The translations under genes were made by a program, and so were the position numbers. The notes beneath the pieces were generated by a model. The model was not told the DNA's origin. It saw nothing but the letters and a program-made list of their open reading frames with translations, and did no database searches. A stretch of DNA of 64,000 nucleotides, taken from positions 33,411-97,410 of the forward strand of contig VJWM01000305.1 of NCBI GenBank assembly GCA_010909165.1, given 5' to 3'. The stretch comes from Anthoceros angustus (lineage: Eukaryota; Streptophyta; Anthocerotopsida; Anthocerotales; Anthocerotaceae). Each line of letters begins with the position of its first letter. The stretch's first letter is position 1. Of the stretch, positions 22,286-33,259 are shown one piece after another.

Positions 22286-22585
22286 TCAAAGCCTCACCCA
22301 AGAGGGTAGTGGCAAATGAGCATCATGTAACAATGAGGAGACCATCTCCGCAATGTGAGGTTCAAGCGCCGCCACTCCATTCTGTGGAGTGTATACGACG
22401 GTGAGTTGGCGTCCAATGCCTTCTTCTTCTAATCTGGAATTCATTAGATGTAAATTCCCGCCATTATCGGATCTCGTGTCTTGAGTCGTTTTCTGTCCAA
22501 CGCTGAATTTGATGTATTCCTTGAAGTAGGAGAAACATTCGCTTTGTTCTTCGAGGATATAGGTGGTGACAACCGCTCTTGTCAT
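22286..22585 (-). pseudogene. Copia-3 integrase core fragment
   Basis: A 99-residue frame with YFKEYIKFSVGQKTTQDTRS leading into RSDNGGN and then VVYTPQNGVAALEPH. These are the second catalytic aspartate (SDNGG) and the P-Q-N-G-V-A segment of Copia integrase, where the usual acidic E of the triad follows. It would insert element DNA. The rest of the domain is in other frames. Confidence 0.75.
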
Positions 22586-23103
22586 CTCAGAACGTTAGAA
22601 AATAACGTCCACCTCCTATGGACGCTTGAGATAAGGGTCCACATAGGTCGATGTACAAGCTCAAGGAGATCATCAGACGATGAGGTGCTTTGTTCTTGAA
22701 GGCAGCTTGGTGTTTCTTCGACAACACACAAGCCTCACATAAAGGTATGGCTCAAAGGGCCAATAGGTCCATCTTGATACAGTCACTCACACCCAATTTT
22801 GCAGCTTTGCCATGTGAGGGTGACCCAAGCGTGCATGCCACAACTTAGACTTTCTTTGTTGTGCGATGCAAGGGAGACATCTTGTGTCGTGGGACTCGCT
22901 ACTCCATCAAATGGAGACGGAATGATCGTGGTCCAAGACCCATGTGCAAGGACCTTTCTAGGGTCAATAGCATCTATGATTCTACAATCCCTAGTGAAAA
23001 CAACGGATATTGTTATCTCGCATTCAATCTTCCGATAAATAAGGTTTCTAGTCATTTCGCACATAGTAGACTTCTAACAACATGAGTGTGATCCTCAGAG
23101 GAA

Positions 23104-24096
23104 CTAGCAACTCAAGCACCACTGTGAGACTAGAGACCTGTCGTCCCCAAGGTAAACATACTGATCTGGAACAGACCTATATGTTTTGAATGCATTTCTA
23201 TCAAAGCATATGTGTGTAGTAGCACCCGTATCTAAATACCATTCATCTATTGGTTTCAGATTAGCTTTGGCAGAAAGGCAAGTGCGAAGCAGCAATGGAC
23301 TAGCAAACTCCCTAGTCCCAACTGTAAGAGCTGATGGGGTATTAGCCTTCTTTACCACAACATTGGGCTGGTGCCCTCCTCATAGGAATTCCACTTGCTT
23401 TTGCGACACTCTTTTCCCAATGTCCAGCACGTGTGCACGGCTTTTAGTCTTCTTCCCGAGATGAGGATCCTGAGCTACCTCCCTTGGAAGGATTTCCACC
23501 ACCTCCTTTGGAGAAGGATTTCTTGCCTCCTCGCCCTTGATTTGAGGTGTCGGCTGTTGTTTCCCTTTCTTGTGATTAGTTCGCTTGCCTCTTCTTGCAG
23601 CATGGAACTCACAAGTTGTGAGAATGACATCTCGGGCATCTCTATGCCTTGCTTCTAGCGCAGTAGCTTGTGTCTCGAGCAGGTGGGAGGTCACAGTGTG
23701 ACCAAGACTCGGAAGCGAAAGAAGGAGCCTCATCACCATCTCATCATCCTTGATGGCAACTTTAGAGGCACCACAGGCCGGGAGGCTAGGGTCCTAAAGG
23801 TACTCACGTGCTTCTCCGAGTCCCCATCCTTCATTCTCAAGTTCGAAATTTCTTAAAGTCATTGCACCGACCATGTTCGCTGCGTAGAGTTCCTTTAGAC
23901 GATTCATGATTTCGGCTGAAGTTTCCACCCTCATGCTCGCCTCAACATTTCGGTTGTCGCCACGAATGAGGTACTTGGCTCCGCTATCCTTAGCTAACCA
24001 TTCTTCTTCTCCAAGATCCTCGTCGGTTTCACTACCTTTCCGGTTGCATGTTTCAGGAGCCCTCATTTCGAGGACGCCCTCCATCCGGATCGCCAT
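23104..24096 (-). pseudogene. Copia-3 gag and protease fragments
   Basis: 23104-23358 holds the protease signature WYLDTGATTHICFD, with the D-T-G active site, followed by YVYLGDDRS. Upstream frames (23380-23739 and 23794-24096) carry a basic nucleocapsid-like region (KRTNHKKGKQ) and a gag-like helix (SAEIMNRLKELYAANMVGAM). Only one possible knuckle half is visible. All are separated by frameshifts. Confidence 0.65.
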
Positions 24097-25271
24097 ATGT
24101 CAAAGTCATTGCCATTGAACCGATCCTTCTCCTTGAAGGATTCATTACCTCCATAGTTTGGAGTTGAGGTGCGTTGCCATATTTATGGCTTGTTGTTCGA
24201 CCTCGTTCAAATTCAGTATTGAATATATCCCCAAAACCGTCTGACGGACACCGCTCATAACGCTTGTTGATTCGCGCGTGTTTTGATCCCGGATCCTCCT
24301 CGTAGCTGCAATTTTGGAGCTCCTCATCTCGAACCTATTGTAGGCATACGTGGAGCAAGATGGACACGAGTTAAGTGAGCTAAAGCTTCGCTCACGATTT
24401 GTCTTACTGCGTGTTTACAGCCGTGTTTCGAACATTGGATTTTTGAGCATCTCGGGCTTCATAAAGATAACCAGTAGTCCAAGTGTGCAACTTGCTCCTT
24501 CGATCCTGTAAGTCAACGCTTCGTAGACAAGTGTCCATTAATTTGTGTGCGTCATCACTATCCTGTTATTTGCTTCGATGCGATTAATTATTGTGCGACA
24601 CTGTGTTTGTGGCGAGTTGTGATGAAACCACGGGCTGCCTGCTTCCATCAAAAGCTCTTTGTACACGCACCAAATTTAGTGGATTTCTTGGAGGAAGAGT
24701 AAACACGATCGCTCTTGAGGATAGAGAAATTCCACAATAGTATTAAATCGTCTCTCGGATCAGCAATTTGCATAGGTCTATTTTGGTTTTGTTGGCTCCA
24801 TTGTAGGATGCCAGAATGTAATTGAGAAGCAATTGTGTGCCCATCAGCAATTCTTGACCTATTTTGCCTAGGATGATTCTGAGTAGCAGGGTGTTGCGGC
24901 CACTGTGCGCATCTAAATTGGCCATGTGCCGTAAAGGATTTGTGTTTTATAAGTGAAATTCGCATCTTATATTTCTTTTGTATTTTTCTATATATAATTT
25001 TGCCCATTGGGCAGTTTCTAGTGTATGTTCATTGCAATTGCTCAAGAGAGCAATTCAATGAATGCACGTTAGAATGGCTACCTAATGCAGCAAGAATTTG
25101 TATAGATGTTTAAAGAAAAACAACACAAAATTCATTTCTTGATGTTGCTTTAAAAGTTCTTTTTCAAGAACATGTTATTATTCAAAATAATAACAAAACA
25201 CATCTTTCTGCACATCTTCTAATGCAGAAAATTTGTGTGTGTGCATACTAGATGCATCTCCATCTATCCCT

Positions 25272-25283
25272 GCTCTGATACCA
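25272..25283 (-). other. Copia-3 primer-binding site
   Basis: The minus strand reads TGGTATCAGAGC, the standard initiator-Met tRNA site of plant Copia elements, directly after the LTR end ...CTTCA. Confidence 0.92.
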
Positions 25284-25303
25284 TGAAGATTTTATGTGAA
25301 TTG

Positions 25304-27630
25304 GCGATCCCTTACACAACAATTTCGACCATGACTTCTCCACGCGTTTTTCCTTCCTTCCCCACTCACGATTCAGCACCTCGCATCGCGTATGGTACTT
25401 AATCTCTCCTTCCTCGATCTCGCCTTCTCCTTCTCTCCTCTCTCGATTCGCCTCGGGCATCCATCCTCACTCAACTCTCAATTTGAACACAACCGGCGAG
25501 GAAAGCGAAGGTGAGGAAGAAGAACGTCCGGCGGGCGTTACGAGCAAGCTCCAGACCGCCCGCGCCAATCCCTTGGTTTCCCTCCTCCTTTCGGCCAAAG
25601 GCATCACCTCCTCCTCCCGGTGAGCAAGCTCTCGACCACCCTAGGGCGTCTCGCACACCACCTCGTTAATTGGGCGTCTCCAAGCAGCCACGAGGCGTGG
25701 GGATCTCAACGAGTGCTCTGCGTGGGAGGCATAATCGCCCCTCTTATACATCGGTGGGCGCCATGCCCAGTTTTAGGTCCTAAGATGGCTATCGAAGGGC
25801 CGCGCCCCTGGTCGGGCGTTCCTAGGTCGGTCGACATCTAACCAAATCTATCCTTAGGATGCTATCACCTCACCTCGCTGTCTGCGCCCTCCTCGACTTG
25901 GCGTATCATCCTCCATTCTTGCCGCCACGAGCTCTCCTTGCCACGGGCGGTGGGGTTCTCCACACTACTTCCACCTCACTTTCATCGCTGCGTGCGAATT
26001 TGAGGTGTACCACCACAGGGCTTCGCATCTTCTGGCCGCCTATTCTTGAGGATTATTACGGTTCCTCGTCCACCCAAGCTGGACCTCCTCCTCACTTAAC
26101 TCCTCCAAAGTCGCCTCCGCATAATAGGGGCCAACCCCCCACCGGGCGATGGTAGAAGTATGCGCCGGGTCCTCACTTGCGATGGGTAGGCCACAGTCCC
26201 TCCTATTTCCACACGCACATGGGCGGTGAAGTTAAGCCGCGTTCTCCATTCACATATAGACCCGGGAACATAAGTTTCCTCATCCATGTGCCGCAACATA
26301 ATAGGACCCCTACTGCGGTGAGGTGCTTACCCCTCCTCCCGTAGGCTACACAGTTGCTGGTCCATGTCCTCGCGGCGCCACGTCGCATCATCGCCCGCAC
26401 CTTCCGGGTTGGTTGCGCCAATGTCGTGGCGGTTTTACTACCGGTAGTGGACTCCACGGCCGTCGTTCGTTCGACAACCTTGGTAGGTGAGGTTTCGGCT
26501 ACCTCGGTTCTTTGCTTCCTTCCTCGGTAGTTCCTTCGCTACTCGATCGTGGTCACTGCTACCCCTTTGTCCTTTACGGCTGACCACGTGCCTCATCCGC
26601 TCCGTTATATCGCTCCGCTAGCTTATGGGCCCTTTTGAGGGCGCCTCACGCTCTGGGCTGCAACAACTCCCCAGCATCTCTGGTTCGTCTGTGGGCATCC
26701 TTAATTTGAGCCATGGCGCTTCCTGTGGCTCGTCATGGCACAACTTCTCACAGGCCTGCACAAATCTTCTTGAATCTTGGCCCTTATTTCCTCTAGGTTC
26801 CGCTTGTCTTCCTCCATTGCTTGCGCTTGGCCTCCTCTTATCAAACTGGCCTTCACCACTTCCTCCGTCGCCCCACTGCGGCGGTGAGAGCTAAAGCCGC
26901 TTGATCCAACAAATCTGCTTGGGCCGGATCGCCGATGTGGTCGGCTCCTGCAGTCCACTTGTTGTGGCGGCGGCGACGCCATCCCTCATCGAGAACTTTC
27001 CTCCCAGGTGCGCACCCTCACCAATTCGGTTGCATCCACCTCTGTTGCCGTGGAGTCCCCTTGAAAATCTCTTCCCATCTTTGAGGGTCCGCCTCGAGTC
27101 GGCCTAAACCCTCGGGGTTGATTCATCATCGCATCCAGTGTCAAAATTGTCCTCGGATCGCGCCTCCTCTTACGCCACCTCCAAGCTGCTCTTTCATTTT
27201 CTGGCCTTGGCGTTTTCGACACAGTGGCCTTGGCGCATCCCTTCACCTTTTTGATGCCGCCTTCACCCCGGTCTTCCTCTTTTCTTGGTGAAATTTCCTT
27301 CTCTTCCTCCTCGGATCGCGCCTCCTCTTACGCCACCTCAATCGATTTTTCCTCGATTTCCTCCTTGGGCTCCTCCGCCTTCCATTTCACCTCCCTAGCG
27401 GCTTCCACATGTGGAGGCCACAATTTCCACCTCACGGGGCGGTTAGCGTAAACATAAAGATGGACGAAATGGTGAGATTAGAGGCCGGAGAAATCAAGTT
27501 CAACCTCTCTTCACACAACTTGTAGAGAATTGCTAATCGATCTTCGCCCCTTGACCACTTCATGAAGGAGCAAGTGGTCGGACAAATAATCCCCGCTCTT
27601 GTGTCATAGAAACATAGGAGCCATCGGCGG
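25304..27630 (-). other. Unassigned repeat-derived sequence
   Basis: C/T-rich sequence on the plus strand. Minus-strand frames (26203-26457, 26701-26982, 26986-27246) give Arg/Glu-rich helical text such as EEDKRNLEEIRAKIQEDL and look like gag debris. There are no protease, RT or integrase motifs. The Copia-3 5' LTR deletion joins here at 25304. It could be the internal start of the LTR-like block at 27.64-28.72 kb. Confidence 0.35.
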
Positions 27631-27639
27631 TGTGGTTAG

Positions 27640-28720
27640 GGAAAACCGGGGCACTCAGGGTCCTCCCACTATAAGCGGCCACACTTATCCCACCGCCGCT
27701 CAGACGCTGGGTTTCGTCCCATGAGACTTGTGTGAAAGTTCGAGGTCTTGTGATGCACCGATCGCCACCTGCAGAGACACACTTCTCAGCCTTCTAAACA
27801 AGCAAGGCGCCCTCTACTCTCCCTCTACAGTGCACCACTTGCACGCTCAAAATCGCCAATCCTCGACCTACAACGACACAACACAATTGCGGTGTCCCGC
27901 CTTAGGGAGGACCTATCACGGGCGCCTGTGACCCCCGATCCACACCGCGATTTCGTCCCTACTTCTAAGACCACTCTTCTCCACTGTGGAGCGCCTTTAC
28001 TTGTGATTTGGGATTCGTCCCTTAGGCTCGCCTGTGGCCTTCCACTAACACCTACACCTCTAATCCTCTACTCATCTTCTCATCTCCTCATCCTCTTCCT
28101 CCTATTCTAACCTCGATTCGGGCTTCTTGGTTTCGACCGCCCACGGCACAACCGCCTGGGTCCCTCCACCAAGTTCTTCCTTGGGCGGTTGCTATGAGTT
28201 TGACACTGACACGAGAACCTCCGAGTCTTTCCTGTAGTCTACCCTCAAGCCGAGTTCTGGGCATTTGCCACACACCCAAAGCAAAGCAATTTCACAAAGA
28301 ACCATTCACAAGGGAGCAACTCGTTTAGGCACTTGCGAGCAAGTCCTCCACCAAGCACTCGACCACCGCGACTTCCTCTACTGTGACGTTGGCTCACACC
28401 GCACGAAATTCCTCCCAGAATGGCAAAGGACTCGATGGCGTGGGCGCAAGACATGATACTTTACTTTGTGAAATCCTCCTCCTCTTATAGGAGGCCTTCC
28501 ACATACAACCTCCCTTGGGTGACCCTCTGCGGTCACCTTTTCCAATTTTCTACCGCCTACAGATTTAATGTCCGCACCTAAGTCTATTGTCGATCCTTGG
28601 TAAATTCTATTCTAGTAACTTCACCTAAGTCATCCTTGAAGGATGTCACATCACCCTCCTTCCTATTCTTCTACCTAGCATTTATGGTCATTGACCATTC
28701 TAGTCTTCACTGGGTGGTGA
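27640..28720 (-). repeat. LTR-like block, minus copy
   Basis: Inverted copy of 16.44-17.58 kb. On its own strand it ends ...CCCTAACCACA, comparable with ...CTCCCACCACA, the LTR end before the PBS at 35950. The bases after it here do not match the TGGCGCCG primer site, so the adjoining internal region may be displaced. Confidence 0.55.
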
Positions 28721-28948
28721 CATGTCCCTTGGTGGATTGGCTCCCTCGCCCTCCTTTTGCTCTTGCCCTTCCCGCCTTTGTCCGCTTCCTAATGTGTGGG
28801 GCAAGTACAATCTGCCCTTCCTCCATCTCCGGCGGCGCCTGGATTCTTCCGATCGCGCCTCCCGCCACCGGCGCCTTTTCTCCAGCCTCCGCCGGTCGCG
28901 CCCGTTCATCGCACCCTACGCGGTGGTCGGCGGACTACGGGGTGACTT

Positions 28949-29410
28949 ACCTACCATGGTAGTCGGTCCCTATCTCCTTCTTCCTTCCTTCTTCCTCCGC
29001 TGGTGAGGGTTTCGGGTCAAGATCTCCATTGCTCTTTGCCTTGCTTGATTTGTCCATACCTATCATAGAGCACCTTCATCCCCATCGACCATGCGATTTT
29101 CTAACTCTCCGGGCCTTTTTTTGGACTCCTCCTCGGGTCCGGTTCCTCCCTTATCGCGGGATAGAACTTCTCACCTTCCTCCTCGGGGTGGACCCGTCCT
29201 TAGTCTCCTCGGTGGGGTTGTCTCTCCCACCACCCAACCGCCTCCTCCTCGGGGTATACTACCGGACCCCGGCTCTCGGCCAGCCTCGCCCAACTCCCAT
29301 CAGCCTCCCGCTGGCACACCACCCTAGTCCGCGGACTACCGGCGTGGTGGTTCCCCACGGTAGTCCGCAGACTACCATGGTAGGTGGTCACCCACCGTGG
29401 TAGGGTGACC
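28949..29410. repeat. Palindrome tract, minus arm downstream
   Basis: Variants of the palindrome (CTACCATGGTAG at about 28.95 and 29.37 kb, ACCGTGGTAGG at about 29.39 kb) mixed with a second palindrome type, TAGTCCGCGGACTA (about 29.32 kb). It lies downstream of the coiled coil, as at 15.72 kb. Confidence 0.65.
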
Positions 29411-29499
29411 CTGAGGGTGGGCTCCCTCCTTGCTCTCGCGCCGTCTCCCACCGGCGCCACGGCCGCTCCTCCACCTCGACTCCTCAGTTCCTCGGAGTC

Positions 29500-31000
29500 C
29501 ATTTCACGATGGCCTCATCAAAATCGGAGGCCTCCGCCGCACTTGCGCCTCTTCATCATCATCATGAGGACCCAATGTCCTCCTCTTGGCCAAGTAAGAC
29601 TTCATTGTTGGCCTTCAAAATTCTGTGGAGGTGAGCCCCAAGTTATGATATTGCATTTGGAGATCATCAATCCGTGGCCACTCTCCATCTTCACACCTAC
29701 CTTTGTAGGCGTCCCTTGAGGTGGTCAATTCCCCACCTTGACATGGAGGTCACATTCTCCTCCCTCACTTCCTTTGGTGGCCAATTTTGCACGAAGGGCA
29801 TAATCCGCTTCCTCCTCACCACGATTCTATGCACCACCTTCTTGTGGCGCTCCTCCTCCTGAGACCTCCTTTGTTCGCTAATTCTTTGGCAAGCCCCTCT
29901 GCTTGCCAAGCATTCTTTTCGCTCCGACTCGCTCTGGTCTTGTGCTTCTCGCTCCTCCTCCAAATTAACCGGGTCCTTCTCAATTCCTCTCCCATGTCCC
30001 GGATTTTGATGGCTTGAGTAGCCATCACTGCTCATGTGCCCATTGCTTGCCGCTTCCTTCCTAGTGCCTCCTTGCTTTTCCTTTCTTGCTGGGCAAAATG
30101 CTCTCCGCCTTTTGCCTCCATGAGTCCTTTGGGTTGTTGCCGAATGGCTCTTTCTTGGTTTGACAACCTTCCTCCAAGACCTTCTCGCTCATCCATGAGG
30201 TCGTTGGAGCTTCTCGCCCCTTTTCCAGCTTGGCTGCCTTTTCATCGGACTCCATGGCCTCCAATTGCCATTTGGTCCCTGCTTCCTCACTACCGTTCAT
30301 GCACCACCTTCTTGTGGCGCTCCTCCTCCTGAGACCTCCTTTGTTCGCTAATTCTTTGGCAAGCCCCTCTGCTTGCCAAGCATTCTTTTCGCTCCGACTC
30401 GCTCTGGTCTTGTGCTTCTCGCTCCTCCTCTCAAATTATCGGGTCCTTCTCAATTCCTCTCCCATATCCGGATTTTGATGGCTTGAGTAGCCATCACACA
30501 CTCTTGCGGCCACTTTTGAGTTACCTTCTCCTTCCTAGTGCCTCCCTTGCTCTTCCTTTCTTGCTCTAATTGGGCAAAATGCTCCGCCTTTTGCCTCCAT
30601 GAATCCTTTGGGTTGTTGCCGAATGGCTCTTTCTTGACTTGTGACAACTTCCCTTCGGGGCTTTTCAGCGCTGTTCTGAGGTCGTTGGAGCTTCTCCTGA
30701 CCTTTTCGGCTTGGCTGCCTTTTCATCGGACTCCATGGCCTCCAATTGCCACTTGGTCCACTGCTTTCTTCCGGCCATGTCTTGGGCCTTGACCTCCTCT
30801 TGGCACGCCCACAAGGAGGCTGCTAGGTCCCCTAGCCCCTTCAAATCCACACGGCTGAGTGCTTCACAAGCACCCAAGAATTCTCCTAGGGGTCCTAATT
30901 CCACCCCTCTTCTTCTTTGGAAATTTCCAGCCTCGCACTCGGCCATCATGCGGGCGCGGGCCCCTTCACCGTCGCTCCATCCGCTCTCCCACCCAGCGCG
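29500..31000 (-). pseudogene. Gag-like coiled-coil part, minus-arm copies
   Basis: Minus-strand frames 29697-30035, 30061-30300, 30450-30647 and 30665-30949 repeat the coiled-coil segments known from the plus arm (KWQLEAMESDEKAAK, KKEPFGNNPKDSWRQKAE, EERHKKVVHRIVV, REENVTSMSRWG). About 170 bases around ATGCACCACCTTCTTGTGGC occur twice, at 29.83-30.0 and 30.30-30.45 kb, so a separate local duplication happened in this arm. All are frameshifted. Confidence 0.55.
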
Positions 31001-31079
31001 GGAGATGGTGGCGCCGCCGCGGCACTCGTCCGCTTCTCCTTCCCTTCCGCCACCAGAGCTGCTTTGCTGGGCGAGGGGT

Positions 31080-31190
31080 GCCCGCCACCGTGGTAGGCTG
31101 CTCCCCCCACTGGTAGTCTCGCCTACCTACCATGGTAGGTCGCCTACCACGGTAGCTGCCCACCCCTTGGGTAGACCGCCTCTACCGGGT
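31080..31190. repeat. Palindrome array, minus arm
   Basis: CCACCGTGGTAGG, CCACTGGTAG, a perfect CCTACCATGGTAGG at 31126-31139, then CCTACCACGGTAG and CTACCGGGTAG. It occupies the same position between globular and coiled-coil parts as in the plus arm. Confidence 0.85.
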
Positions 31191-31259
31191 AGTGACGGGT
31201 GCCTCCTGTAGGCACAAGGAGATGGTGGGGACTCCCACCCCTTGGGTCACACCCTCCCG

Positions 31260-32290
31260 TGGTCCTTCTCTCATAGACTACCATTCGGCCTTCCGGCCTT
31301 CGCTCTCCCTTGCTTCCCCTGGGGAAAGGATTCCCACTCGGCAACTTTGTCCCGACCTTCTCCTCTTGCTTCTAGCATTTTGTGGAGGTCGACCTCCCAC
31401 CGCCTTCCGCAAAAGGCAAAGGCCTTTCCAACCTCGGAGATGGATGACCTCAAAGGGATGCCATGCATCTTCAAGCTCCTTGCTTGTGAGGAGTCCCTCG
31501 GTTTCCCATAAATGCACCAAATAGGTGCTAAGATGGCCTGGGCCCCTTCCTCATCCACCGAATTTGGCTTGAGGAGCTTCTCTCGATGGTGTATGTACGC
31601 TTCATACATGATAGTCCCCCAATCCGGCTTGGCTCCCATGGAAATCTTCCACAAAAATTGGAGGAAGTTGGTGCTGAAATAAGAAGTGCGTTGGTAATTT
31701 ACCAACCCCAGCACAATCTTTGCGAAGAGCCTCCACTTCAGCTCCTTGATGCTCTCGGTCTTCCAGCCATTCTTGGCGTGGGCCTTCACTCCTCCATCCA
31801 TCATGTCAAGGAACTCTGCGGGATATCGAGAGGGCTGTCCTCTTCCTCCATTGACCTTTCGAGGAGAGCAATTCCAGCTCTCTTCCTCCGGTCTTCCATA
31901 CACTGAATACTTCTCACGGTCCAACAAATGGGATCCGTTCTAGCATTCCTTTTAGCGCGAGGTCGCTCGATTGATGGAGGTTGATGTAACACTCCTCAAT
32001 CAATTCCAAATTGGTGTAGGCCCATTGGCGGCCATACACCCATCCTAGTGGATGTTCTCCTCCTCCGCCTCAAAAATCAACCAAATCTCGAGGTTGCTGC
32101 CCAGAAAGCAAGTGAATTGGGGCATCACAAGTTCACCTCCTCGCGGCGCAGCCCGCTTTCGCTTTTCCTTTTCTCCTCGCGAGGAGGAGCCCTTGCGGCG
32201 GCTCCTTTCCCTTGCCTTTCCACCTCGAGGCATGGCACCTTCCTTACTCCCCACGCTCCTAGCAAGAGGATTACTTCCCAATTTTCAGCG
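31260..32290 (-). pseudogene. Gag-like module copy 4 (best preserved)
   Basis: The longest open frame of the family, 218 residues at 31271-31927. It reads KYSVYGRPEEES, FLDMMDGGVKAHAKNGWK, SIKELKWRLFAKIVLGLVNY, QRTSYFSTNFLQFLWKISMG, AKPDWGTIMYEAYIHHREKL, then shifts frame after about VDEEG. The N-terminal part lies at 32045-32281 (basic RRKGSSSRGEKEKRKR, MPQFTCFLGSNLEIWLIF). One or two frameshifts separate it from an intact gene, so this arm gives the clearest view of the protein. It is predominantly alpha-helical by composition, with no signal or membrane segment. Function unknown; gag-like by context. Confidence 0.65.
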
Positions 32291-32789
32291 TGTGCTCCAA
32301 GCTTCACCTCCAAACACTCCTTTTCTCGCAGTGCCGACTCCCGACTGAGGCACAAGCACACGTTCTCTTGAGCCTCCGGCCGCCGATTTCCTCTTGATTT
32401 CTTCTCCAGCTGCGCAGTGTGGTCGCGATTTTCCTCCTTCTACTCTCACTCTCCTTCACCTTGCCTGGCCCAACGCGCCGGATGCCTCCTTCAATGTGTC
32501 CCTTTTTCCCAGTGTTCGAAGAGCTTCTCGGTGCCCTGGAGCGCTCAGTGCTTGCCGCCTCCTCTTTCTCCTTTCCCACTAGGGGTCTTCTCCTTCGCGC
32601 GCCGCCTTCCTCTCGTTCGCGGGTCGCAGCGACGACGGCAATGGCAGCTTCTCCTTCGGGCTTCTTTGCGCTCCAGCTTCAGTCTCAGTCTTTTGGGAAG
32701 TGAGGTCGCCTCAGCTCGAAGAGGAAGTTGGCGCTGCCCCAAACTGCACTTTGCCTTCCTTGGATGACTGCCACCTGGCGGCCACACAA

Positions 32790-32950
32790 CCCTAGATTCT
32801 GTGCATCATTCACAAAATCCTAATCTGATCTATACTACCTATTTTCCTACTCTGCCTAATTAATCTCTTGCTAATTACTCTTATATATTTATCCCCTATT
32901 GATGAGCATATATATAGTGGATATCCCCTTTATTCTAAGTTTCCTTTTTA
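32790..32950 (-). promoter_or_regulatory. AT-rich block, minus copy
   Basis: Inverted copy of 10.82-11.00 kb, with TATATATAGTGGATATCC and ATATATTTATCCCC. It is again upstream of the basic N-terminus of the gag-like frame on its strand. Confidence 0.4.
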
Positions 32951-33259
32951 GCCGAGATTTGTCAGCCTACCGCGGTAGTCTACGGGCTTACGCGTAGTCC
33001 GCCTTACTCGCGGAGTGTGGCACCTACGGTGGTGATGCCGACCTACCAACCTTCGACTCTTCGCTGGGGTCGCTTGACCCGTTTTCCTCTGGGATATCCT
33101 CTTTGCCTTCCTAACAATATTCCACAGCTCTAGTTCCAAGATCTTGAAGTTTTCCTGCATGTTCCTCTTCAATCGGTCTTAGCCAAAAAATCAAACTTGT
33201 CTTGGCGGTTTGAATTTGGTTGCCCAAACTTTTCGTTCCACACGGACCCATCAATGCAA

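Larger units (their letters stand above)
18819..25303 (-). mobile_element. Ty1/Copia element 3, 5' LTR deleted
   Basis: Minus-strand element with a 251-base 3' LTR (18819-19069), PPT (19070-19079), and at the other end a canonical primer-binding site (25272-25283). Beyond the PBS only the last 20 bases of the 5' LTR remain (25284-25303, identical to 18819-18838) before unrelated sequence. Coding pieces in element order are gag (24.1-23.4 kb), protease (23.3), integrase (22.6-22.3), RT (21.6-21.1) and an RNase H-like piece (20.8-20.6), all broken. No target duplication can be shown because one end is missing. Confidence 0.85.

Noticed and set aside
31271-31927. 218-residue frame as a functional host gene
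   Set aside because: The same sequence occurs in at least four broken copies in the window and sits in an element context; it is a repeat-family remnant.
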